Source of the DNA: Methanocorpusculum sp.
GTDB taxonomy: Archaea > Halobacteriota > Methanomicrobia > Methanomicrobiales > Methanocorpusculaceae
Assembly (NCBI GenBank): GCA_029987045.1
Contig: DALTWN010000012.1
Span: 1 to 12,107, forward strand
Reading direction: 5' to 3'
Length of the DNA: 12,107 bases
A program made the translations under genes and the position numbers. This document shows positions 1-5,915 of the stretch, in pieces (position 1 is the stretch's first letter; every line of letters starts with the position of its first letter). The notes beneath the pieces were generated by a model. It made no database searches and was not told the origin of the DNA. It was given only the letters and a program-made list of their open reading frames with translations.

Positions 1-1351
1 AGTCGCGTGCTTCGGCGATCCAGTCATGGAACCGTGCGGATCCTGCCCAGTCCGGATACCAGGTGACATCCTTGGAGATTTCCTCAAGCATCTGGTCCTT
101 GACTTCCTTGACTTTCAGGAACCACTGGGATGTTGCACGATAGATGATCGGGGTCTTGCATCTCCAGCAGTGTCCGTAGCGGTGGGTAATCTTGCGCACG
201 GCAAGCATATAGTCACCGAGTTTGTCGATGACTTCCTGATTGGTTTCCGGATCCTTGACGTATTTTCCGACGAATTCACCAGCTTCCGGAGTGAAATTGC
301 CGTTTCCGTCGACCGGGCAGATGATCGGCAGTTTCTCCTTGAGACCTACCAGATAATCGTCCCAGCCGTGTCCCGGTGCGATATGGACCATACCGGTGTT
401 TTCCATGGCGACATAGTCGGCAGTGACGACACGGTGTTCGATCTGTGCCTGGATCGGTACCAGGTCCGCGAGCGGAGACCGGTATTTCGTACCGGCAAGT
501 TCAGCACCGGTCTTCGTCTCCAGAATATCGAATTTCTGATATTTGCCGTATTTGAGAATCTGTTCCGCCAGATCCTTTGCGATCCAGAGAAGTTCGGTCT
601 TGCCGTTCTTTTCCGCCTGGCATTTCGCGTAGACGAACTCTTTTCCGACGGCGACGGCGACGTTTGCCGGCAGGGTCCACGGTGTGGTCGTCCAGATGAC
701 CAGATATTCATTGTCCCGTCCGATAATGGGGAATTTGACGAAAATGGACGGGTCGGTTTCATCGGAATATTCGACTTCGGCATCTGCGATTGCCGTTCCG
801 CAGCGTGGACACCAGTTGACGACACGGCTGCCGCGTTCGAGGTATCCCTTGTCTGCACAGAGCTTGAGCGTGTGCCATGCGGCTTCAATGTATCCTTTGT
901 CGACGGTCTGGTACGGGTCGTCGAAATCCATCCAGGTACCGAGGTTCTTGAACTGGTCGCTCATCAGATCCTTGTGGGTCAGGGCGAAATCGCGGCATTC
1001 TTCGATGAAATTCGCGACACCGTGTGTCTCGATATCGGCTTTGTTCTTGAATCCGAGTTTTTCTTCGACCTTGACCTCGATCGGCAGACCGTGCATATCG
1101 TATCCGGCACGTTCGATGATGTGTTTGCCGAGCATTGACTGGTAACGGAGAATGGAATCCTTCAGGATCTTGTTCCATGCGGTTCCCAGGTGGATGTATC
1201 CGGTGGTATACGGCGGACCGTCGACGAAGAGCCAGGGTGTTCCCGATTCACGCAGTTTTCTGGTTTCACGATACGTGTTGTTTTCGTTCCAGTACGTTCG
1301 TACCGATGCTTCCACATCTTTCGGAACATAGTTTTCAGTTACTTCTTTCAC
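1..1351 (-). CDS. ileS: Isoleucyl-tRNA synthetase, N-terminal part (truncated by window edge)
   Basis: Class Ia aminoacyl-tRNA synthetase that charges tRNA-Ile with isoleucine. The minus frame is open from a GTG at 1351 to the window edge, about 450 codons. It shows the HIGH-type signature GPPYTTGYIHLGT (residues 45-57), the CP1 editing-domain motifs WTTTPWTLPAN (from residue 220) and HIAPGHG (323-329), CPRCGTAIADAEVEY, and the HCWRCKTPIIYRATSQWF segment. At the edge it reads FHDWIAEARD, the start of the family's ARDW-ISRQ motif, so the KMSKS loop and anticodon-binding domain lie outside. GTG 1351 was chosen because GGGGA lies 6 nt upstream and the protein begins KEVTENYVP, a normal start; ATT just before it is an alternative. 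Divergent from fprA. Identity is firm; the exact start is less so. Confidence 0.96.
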   Translation of the reverse strand, partial: MKEVTENYVPKDVEASVRTYWNENNTYRETRKLRESGTPWLFVDGPPYTTGYIHLGTAWNKILKDSILRYQSMLGKHIIERAGYDMHGLPIEVKVEEKLGFKNKADIETHGVANFIEECRDFALTHKDLMSDQFKNLGTWMDFDDPYQTVDKGYIEAAWHTLKLCADKGYLERGSRVVNWCPRCGTAIADAEVEYSDETDPSIFVKFPIIGRDNEYLVIWTTTPWTLPANVAVAVGKEFVYAKCQAEKNGKTELLWIAKDLAEQILKYGKYQKFDILETKTGAELAGTKYRSPLADLVPIQAQIEHRVVTADYVAMENTGMVHIAPGHGWDDYLVGLKEKLPIICPVDGNGNFTPEAGEFVGKYVKDPETNQEVIDKLGDYMLAVRKITHRYGHCWRCKTPIIYRATSQWFLKVKEVKDQMLEEISKDVTWYPDWAGSARFHDWIAEARD

Positions 1352-1407
1352 AATGATTCCCCATTGATTATGGTGTACATATTGGACTTCTAGATAGAAA
1401 GTAATTT

Positions 1408-1415
1408 CTTTATGC
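1408..1415 (-). promoter_or_regulatory. Possible TATA box for ileS
   Basis: On the minus strand the region reads GCATAAAG, a weak TATA-like element that would place transcription start near 1386 and give a short leader containing the GGGGA ribosome site. A competing weak element, CAATATGTA around 1376-1384, would give a leaderless transcript. Neither is strong. Confidence 0.25.
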
Positions 1416-1486
1416 GACAGTCGTCTTCCTAGAGAATACACAGCCACCATATCTGTAGGATTTATGTTATTTCGATTGTTTTTCAT

Positions 1487-1509
1487 CGGAAAAATTGTCT
1501 GTTTTTCCG
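1487..1509. repeat. Inverted repeat, candidate operator or hairpin
   Basis: Arms CGGAAAAA (1487-1494) and TTTTTCCG (1502-1509) are perfect reverse complements with a 7-nt centre TTGTCTG. It lies 110-132 bp upstream of the fprA start and about 136 bp upstream of ileS. Seen directly; its function as an operator is inference. Confidence 0.5.
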
Positions 1510-1587
1510 TATTTTGCAGGGTATTTGTTCGAGATCGTGTCGGATTTCATCGGGTTTTCTGAAAAGTAGTGTCTAAAAAACAATGCT

Positions 1588-1595
1588 CTTATACG
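1588..1595 (+). promoter_or_regulatory. Possible TATA box of fprA
   Basis: CTTATACG is centred about 27 bp upstream of ATG 1619, the spacing expected for a leaderless archaeal transcript. No Shine-Dalgarno precedes 1619, which agrees. An alternative A-rich element (CTAAAAAAC, 1573-1581) would give a short leader. Confidence 0.4.
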
Positions 1596-1618
1596 ATTCA
1601 CGCCAAACATGTTATGTT

Positions 1619-2839
1619 ATGTTGAAAGCGATTAAAATCAAAGAAGGTGTCTACTGGGTAGGCGCAATCGACTGGAATATCCGTGATTACCATGGATACA
1701 CGCTTCCGGGAACGACGTACAACGCATACCTCGTCATCGGTGAGAAGGTTGCTCTGATCGACGGTACCTATCCGGGTCACGAGTGGCAGCTCATCGAACG
1801 CATCGAATCGGTTCTTCCGCTCGAGAAGATCGATTACATCGTTGCGAACCACATCGAAATCGACCATTCCGGTTCCCTTCCGCTTTTGGCAAAGAAACTG
1901 CCGAACGTGCCAATCTATATGACGGAAATCGCAAAAGGCGGTATGGCACGCCACTACGATACCTCGAAGTGGAATATCCACACCATCAAGAACCTCGAGA
2001 CGCTTCCGCTCGGCGGCAAGACGCTTACCTTCCTTGAAGCACCGTTCCTTCACTGGCCGGATTCCATGTTCACCTATCTTGGTGAAGACAAGGTCCTGTT
2101 CCCGAACGATGCATTCGGTCAGCACGTCGCATCATCCGCACGTTTCGATGACGAACTCGGAATCGATATTGCCATGGAACACGCGGCAAAGTTCGTTGCA
2201 AACCTGATTGTCCCGCTATCTCCGAAGGTTCTGAAGAAACTCGCAGAAGTCACCGAACTCGGTGTCCCGATCGAAATGATCGCTCCGTCCCACGGTATCA
2301 TCTGGAGATCCCATGCCGCAGATATCATCAAGGCATATATCGACTGGTCAAACGGCGTTGCCAAGAACAAGATCACCATCGTCTACGATACCATGCACTA
2401 CTCTACCGGTACTGCAGCACAGTACATCGCCGAGGGAGCAATCTCTGAAGGTGTCGAAGTCAAGATCGATCTGCTGAAGGACGGACGCTATGAAGGTGTC
2501 CACCGTTCCGATGTCGTTCGTGACATCCTCGATTCCAAGGCCGTGGTTGTCGGTTCTCCGACCCTTGAAGACTATCCGTTACCGACCGTTGCCGGATTCC
2601 TCTACTATCTTGCAGGTATCAGACCGGGCAAACAGACCCAGAAGAAGATTGGATTCGCGTTCGGTTCCAATGGCGGAAAGGGCGGAGCACCGGCTGTAAT
2701 TACCGAACTTCTGCAGAAGGCAGGTATCAAGATCTGGCACGACCCGATTGAGTTCAAGTACCGCCCGGACGATGCAGAAAAAGCACAGTTCTTCAAGCTC
2801 GGTCAGGAAATCGCAAAAGAAATCAAGAAGATGCCGTAA
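1619..2839 (+). CDS. fprA: A-type flavodiiron protein, F420H2 oxidase
   Basis: Cytoplasmic enzyme reducing O2 to water with electrons from F420H2, an oxygen-protection system of methanogens. With the 1619 start the protein has 406 residues, close to the usual length. The N-terminal beta-lactamase-like domain carries the diiron ligands H78-x-E80-x-D82-H83, H145 (FLHWPD), D164 (FPNDAFG) and H225 (PSHGIIW). The C-terminal flavodoxin domain from about residue 251 has the FMN phosphate loop YDTMHYSTGTAA and the later segments GSPTLEDYP and FGSNGGKGG. An in-frame ATG at 1583 would add 12 residues (LLYDSRQTCYV) unlike family N-termini. No extra C-terminal rubredoxin or flavin reductase domain is present. 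F420 specificity is inferred from the methanogen context. Confidence 0.93.
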   Translation: MLKAIKIKEGVYWVGAIDWNIRDYHGYTLPGTTYNAYLVIGEKVALIDGTYPGHEWQLIERIESVLPLEKIDYIVANHIEIDHSGSLPLLAKKLPNVPIYMTEIAKGGMARHYDTSKWNIHTIKNLETLPLGGKTLTFLEAPFLHWPDSMFTYLGEDKVLFPNDAFGQHVASSARFDDELGIDIAMEHAAKFVANLIVPLSPKVLKKLAEVTELGVPIEMIAPSHGIIWRSHAADIIKAYIDWSNGVAKNKITIVYDTMHYSTGTAAQYIAEGAISEGVEVKIDLLKDGRYEGVHRSDVVRDILDSKAVVVGSPTLEDYPLPTVAGFLYYLAGIRPGKQTQKKIGFAFGSNGGKGGAPAVITELLQKAGIKIWHDPIEFKYRPDDAEKAQFFKLGQEIAKEIKKMP

Positions 2840-2845
2840 CGTCGG

Positions 2846-2871
2846 CTTTCTTCCTTTTTTGTTTTTTTTCA
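2846..2871 (+). terminator. T-rich terminator after fprA
   Basis: Just after the fprA stop the plus strand has CTTTCTTCC followed by six T, a G and eight T, a typical archaeal U-tract terminator without a needed hairpin. It lies in the 42-bp gap before the convergent DUF475 gene. Confidence 0.75.
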
Positions 2872-2881
2872 GAGAGAATTA

Positions 2882-3856
2882 TTATTTCAGTTTGCAGACA
2901 CCGTAGTCGTTTCTCTTGATCTTGCGTATCGACAGCAGGAGGAATATTGCGACGATTCCGATGGTAACAACCGGCGCTATCCAGATCGGTGCAGCCAGTC
3001 CGAATGCTTCTGCGCACATCAGCAGACCCAGACAGAAAATAGAGTACATCGCTCCGTTCTTCAGATAGGCGAATTTCCGGATGTTTTCGATGTTTCTGAC
3101 CGTCAGTTCCCTGACCACCAGTGCACCGAGACCGTTTCCGATAAGAATCAGCGGTACCGACATGGTGAATGCGAATGCCCCGATGACACCGTCGACTGAG
3201 AACGAAGCGTCGATGACTTCCAGCAGGACCAGTTTGCTGACATCCGAATGGCGGGCAGCTTTCGGATCCTGGATTTCGTTTTCCTTGGAGCTTTGTTCCA
3301 GCTCCAGGGATTTCTTGTCGGCAAAGATCCGGATACCCATCATGATGTAATAGACGACGAATCCGATTGCTGCGGCGACCGCAAGATACGGATTGAAGTT
3401 CATCGATATGAGAATGGCAATGAGCAGGATGACCGCTGCGGTTGCATTGAACCAGGGTTCGAGTTTTACCATGAATCGTTCGCCGGGAACGATACAGTTC
3501 TTCTCTTCCACGAGCATCCAGTGAAGGAAGAGCAGTATCAGGAACATTCCTCCGCCGACCAGCAGGAACGGTGCAGACTGCTCGATTGCCGCAGCTGCCG
3601 TGCCGTCTCCGGAGAATGTGGCGGTGAACGCTCCGATTGGACCGAGCGATGGAGTGGATGCCCAGATGATTACCCATGGCAGCATGCCGCGCACCACGAA
3701 TACGGCTATAATCAGACCCCAGGTAAGGAACCAGCGTCTTGCCCATTCCTTCATGGTAGCCAGGATATCGGCGTTGATGATGGCATTGTCTATGCTGGCG
3801 ACTGTCTCGAATACACAGAGACCGATGACGACAATTATCGCATAGAGAATGTCCAT
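2882..3856 (-). CDS. DUF475 / TerC-family integral membrane protein
   Basis: A 324-residue polytopic membrane protein of the DUF475 branch of the TerC-like superfamily; members are linked to tellurite/metal resistance or metal export, but the exact substrate here is unknown. The hallmark acidic motifs lie in membrane segments: FETVASIDNAI with D23, and EVIDASFSVDGVIGAF with D216 and D222, followed by PLILIGNGLGALVVRELTV. Hydrophobic segments are visible near residues 3-22, 46-65, 96-115, 138-155, 157-176, 224-246, 268-288 and 290-310, with a charged cytosolic-looking loop at 178-208. The start at 3856 is supported by a TATA element near 3893, predicting a very short leader. Length is normal for the family. 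Convergent with fprA, divergent from the DUF2115 gene. Confidence 0.88.
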   Translation of the reverse strand: MDILYAIIVVIGLCVFETVASIDNAIINADILATMKEWARRWFLTWGLIIAVFVVRGMLPWVIIWASTPSLGPIGAFTATFSGDGTAAAAIEQSAPFLLVGGGMFLILLFLHWMLVEEKNCIVPGERFMVKLEPWFNATAAVILLIAILISMNFNPYLAVAAAIGFVVYYIMMGIRIFADKKSLELEQSSKENEIQDPKAARHSDVSKLVLLEVIDASFSVDGVIGAFAFTMSVPLILIGNGLGALVVRELTVRNIENIRKFAYLKNGAMYSIFCLGLLMCAEAFGLAAPIWIAPVVTIGIVAIFLLLSIRKIKRNDYGVCKLK

Positions 3857-3877
3857 AAGTATACTTGTCTACATTTT

Positions 3878-3926
3878 TGCGGGCAACAGTATAAAATCTT
3901 GGTGTATTTCCCGCATTTTTCCCGCA
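3878..3926. repeat. Three CCCGCA motifs around the divergent TATA box
   Basis: TTTCCCGCA occurs at 3907-3915 and again at 3918-3926, 11 bp apart, about one helical turn. The same core in inverted orientation (TGCGGG) is at 3878-3883, on the other side of the TATA element. The arrangement suggests a regulator binding the shared promoter region; this role is inferred. Confidence 0.45.
3889..3898. promoter_or_regulatory. TATA element in the DUF475/DUF2115 divergent region
   Basis: GTATAAAATC on the plus strand, GATTTTATAC on the minus strand. On the minus strand it is centred about 37 bp before the DUF475 start, predicting a leader of roughly 10 nt. It could also serve the plus strand, with a longer leader for the DUF2115 gene. 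It is flanked by CCCGCA motifs: one inverted copy at 3878-3883 and direct copies at 3910-3915 and 3921-3926. Confidence 0.5.
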
Positions 3927-3946
3927 GTCCGCTAAACCTATTTACC

Positions 3947-3956
3947 GGTGTACACC
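3947..3956. repeat. Palindrome GGTGTACACC
   Basis: A perfect 10-bp palindrome 21 bp upstream of the preferred DUF2115 start. The half-site GGTGTA also occurs at 3901-3906 (reading GGTGTAT). It could be an operator; it also overlaps the alternative GTG start. Confidence 0.35.
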
Positions 3957-3977
3957 AAATACCATGTACGAGGACCT

Positions 3978-4592
3978 GTGAACGTATTCGACTATGCGGA
4001 AGATGAACTGCGGCAGTTCGTGACGGAAACCATGACGCGTCTTGCACAGACGTCTGACGGTAGCGAAGCGGTTTCGATTATGGTGGCAGCACTACGCAGG
4101 TATACGATTTTCGATCTGCAGACAATCGGTGCGAATATCCGGTTCGAGGTGAAGAAACTGCCGGAACCGTACCGGAGTCGCTACCATCCGTTCGCTCAGG
4201 ATCTCCTGACGCAGTATGAAGAATTCATTTCCCGCCGGATTCTCCGTCCGGTCATTGCTAATACGGAGCTGTGGAAATCATACTGGGAATCAGGTATTGC
4301 CGCGATATTTTCCGTTGAAAAGATTAAGGACGATCCGCGTCCCGCTCTTACCAGTGTCGCCGGCAAGCTCTTTTATCGTCTGGTCTACGGCTATGCGATG
4401 CTGATTGCCGGAAAACCCGGGCATCCGATAGGGATGCCGTTTCCGGGAGGATGGTCGGTCACGAAGGAGAACGGGGTTGTATACTGTCCCCTGCGCGATA
4501 AGGAAAAGGATCTGCCGCATGCTCTCTGCAACTACTGTCCCGCGGAACAGAATCCGCAGTACTGTGCGCTCCCACAGACTTATACCGAGTAA
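3978..4592 (+). CDS. DUF2115 (UPF0305) family protein, function unknown
   Basis: A soluble protein of about 204 residues from a family found mainly in methanogens and without known function. The recognisable C-terminal signature is CPLRDKEKDLPHALCNYCPA with C170, C184 and C187, and a further C196, a possible metal or Fe-S site. The first half is mostly helical and charged (RRYTIFDLQTIGANIRFEVKKLPEPYR). Start is uncertain: GTG 3978 has GAGGA 3 nt upstream and begins MNVFDYAEDELRQ; an in-frame GTG at 3948 would add 10 residues but lies in a perfect palindrome; the ATG at 3964 is out of frame and closes after five codons. The antiporter gene begins 22 bp downstream in the same direction, so co-transcription is likely. 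Confidence 0.85.
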   Translation: MNVFDYAEDELRQFVTETMTRLAQTSDGSEAVSIMVAALRRYTIFDLQTIGANIRFEVKKLPEPYRSRYHPFAQDLLTQYEEFISRRILRPVIANTELWKSYWESGIAAIFSVEKIKDDPRPALTSVAGKLFYRLVYGYAMLIAGKPGHPIGMPFPGGWSVTKENGVVYCPLRDKEKDLPHALCNYCPAEQNPQYCALPQTYTE

Positions 4593-4595
4593 TGC

Positions 4596-4607
4596 CTAAT
4601 TTATTAG
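4596..4607. repeat. Short inverted repeat before the antiporter start
   Basis: CTAAT-TT-ATTAG lies 7 bp upstream of ATG 4615. A TATA-like CTTATACC at 4579-4586, inside the end of the DUF2115 gene, could drive the antiporter separately with a leader of a few bases. No ribosome site is visible before 4615. Both roles are tentative. Confidence 0.3.
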
Positions 4608-4614
4608 ACAGAAT

Positions 4615-5898
4615 ATGTTGGAAGAAATCCTGTCCACTCCTGCATTCCAGATGTCGCTCCTGCTCTTCGTGGCACTCGGAGGATATCTGCTTGCGACCAA
4701 GATCCATCAGTCCGCAGTCATCGGTGAGATACTGGTAGGTCTGCTGGTAGGTCCGAGTGTATTGGGTCTTATCACCTATACGGATTTCGTCCAGAGTCTT
4801 GCCAGTCTCGGCTCGATTATCCTGCTGTTCGTTATCGGATTCGAGTTCGAGTTAAAGGAAATCACCAACTGGAAATATCTGGTTATCGCGGCATCGGGTG
4901 TTGTTGTTCCCTGGTTCGGCGGATATATCGCCGCCCAGTGTTTCGGCATGGATTTCTTTGCTGCGGTATTCATCGGAACCGCACTGACGGCGACCAGTAT
5001 CGCAATCACCGCGAATGTGCTGCGTGAAATGGGAAAACTGCGTCAGCCGTTCGCGAAAGCCATTATCGGTGCGGCAGTCATCGACGATATCCTTGGTCTT
5101 ATCGTCCTTTCCATATCCCAGGAACTCAGCGTGTCCGGGGAACTCATCGTCGGGGATGTCCTGCTGATTGCTCTGAAGGCGATCGGATTCGTGGTCATTG
5201 CTGCGCTCATCGGTGTGAAGTTCATTCCGAAACTTCTGGAGTGGATGGACGGAACGAAGATCGTCCGCAGATTCCCGGAATTCGTGTTCATCTTCGCGAT
5301 GATGATTGCATTCTTCTATGCGATGTGCGCAGAAGCGGTCGGTGTCTCTGCAATCGTCGGGGCGTTTCTTGCGGGTGCCTGTGTCAGCCGCGTCAAGTTG
5401 AAACACAGTATGGATATCAAGCTGGGATCCGAGTATCTCTACATCATCTTCGCATCGATCTTCTTCGTCTCGCTCGGAGTCATTGCTGATTTACGGTATA
5501 TCACGCCGGATATGCTGCTGTTCATCGGCGTACTCTGTGTCGTGGCGGTTGCGACTAAGGTCATCGGTTGCGGTCTTCCGGCGAAACTTACCGGTATGAG
5601 CTGGCGCGATTCGCTCATGGTCGGATTCGGTATGACGCCCCGCGGAGAAGTTGCCATGATTGTAGGACTGCTTGCTCTCGGTCATTTCCAGGATCTTTCG
5701 GCAGCCGCGGCGAATCCTGTGGTTGCAGCGAAATATCTCCAGATCGGCAATGAAATTTTCCTATCCATCGTCGTCGTATCTTTGGTGACCACTATCATCG
5801 TTCCATTGGTTTTCAATGGAGTGTTCTTCAGAAAAGAACGGAAAAAAGGAGACAAGGCCGCTCCGGCACAACCGTTGCCGGAACCGTCAAAGGCCTAA
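4615..5898 (+). CDS. CPA2-family cation/proton antiporter (Na+/H+ exchanger, NapA/KefB-like)
   Basis: A 427-residue membrane protein of the Na_H_Exchanger family exchanging monovalent cations (probably Na+) for protons. About 12-13 hydrophobic segments fill residues 11-405. Family motifs seen: GEILVGLLVGPSVLGLI (38-53), GFEFELKEI (75-83), GTALTATSIAITANVL (121-136), VIDDILGLIVLSI with the ion-binding pair D157-D158, VGVSAIVGAFLAGACVSR, and GFGMTPRGEVAMIVGLLALG (337-356). The adjacent Asp pair is the pattern of electrogenic members such as NapA; K315 is a candidate for its partner lysine. It ends in a short charged and Pro/Ala-rich tail (406-427), with no TrkA-N/RCK nucleotide-binding domain, unlike KefB/KefC. 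Start ATG 4615 lacks an SD; Met13 is an alternative. The stop overlaps the convergent ygiQ stop. Confidence 0.92.
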   Translation: MLEEILSTPAFQMSLLLFVALGGYLLATKIHQSAVIGEILVGLLVGPSVLGLITYTDFVQSLASLGSIILLFVIGFEFELKEITNWKYLVIAASGVVVPWFGGYIAAQCFGMDFFAAVFIGTALTATSIAITANVLREMGKLRQPFAKAIIGAAVIDDILGLIVLSISQELSVSGELIVGDVLLIALKAIGFVVIAALIGVKFIPKLLEWMDGTKIVRRFPEFVFIFAMMIAFFYAMCAEAVGVSAIVGAFLAGACVSRVKLKHSMDIKLGSEYLYIIFASIFFVSLGVIADLRYITPDMLLFIGVLCVVAVATKVIGCGLPAKLTGMSWRDSLMVGFGMTPRGEVAMIVGLLALGHFQDLSAAAANPVVAAKYLQIGNEIFLSIVVVSLVTTIIVPLVFNGVFFRKERKKGDKAAPAQPLPEPSKA

Positions 5899-5915
5899 CG
5901 TCTTCTGTTTTTATT
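5829..5915. terminator. Overlapping bidirectional terminator for antiporter and ygiQ
   Basis: A hairpin with arms CCGGCA (5863-5868) and TGCCGG (5876-5881), loop of 7, lies in the 3' end of the antiporter gene, framed by GGCC at 5856-5859 and 5892-5895. On the plus strand it is followed by TCTTCTGTTTTTATT (5901-5915) inside ygiQ. On the minus strand it is followed by a T-rich stretch (complement of 5829-5852, with runs of six and four T) inside the antiporter gene. Sequence elements are seen; termination is inferred. Confidence 0.5.

Larger units (their letters stand above)
1352..1618. other. Divergent intergenic region between ileS and fprA
   Basis: A 267-bp AT-rich spacer with no credible ORF or RNA gene. 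It holds the presumed promoters of both flanking genes, an 8-bp perfect inverted repeat at 1487-1509, and a 9-bp direct repeat TTTCATCGG at 1481-1489 and 1545-1553. The length is generous for this compact genome, which fits regulation of one or both genes. Confidence 0.7.

Noticed and set aside
346..888. A 180-codon minus ORF within ileS
   Set aside because: It is in a different minus frame from ileS; the product is Ser/Arg/Pro-rich with no family features.
26..1138. A 370-codon plus-strand ORF and a second plus ORF at 684-1145
   Set aside because: They lie opposite the real ileS frame, whose HIGH, editing and zinc-type motifs are unmistakable. The plus-strand products have no recognisable domain and arise from codon bias.
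2823..3746. A 307-codon minus ORF over the DUF475 gene
   Set aside because: It overlaps the membrane-protein frame that carries the SIDNA and DASFSVDG motifs; its product is rich in Arg and His and lacks domains.
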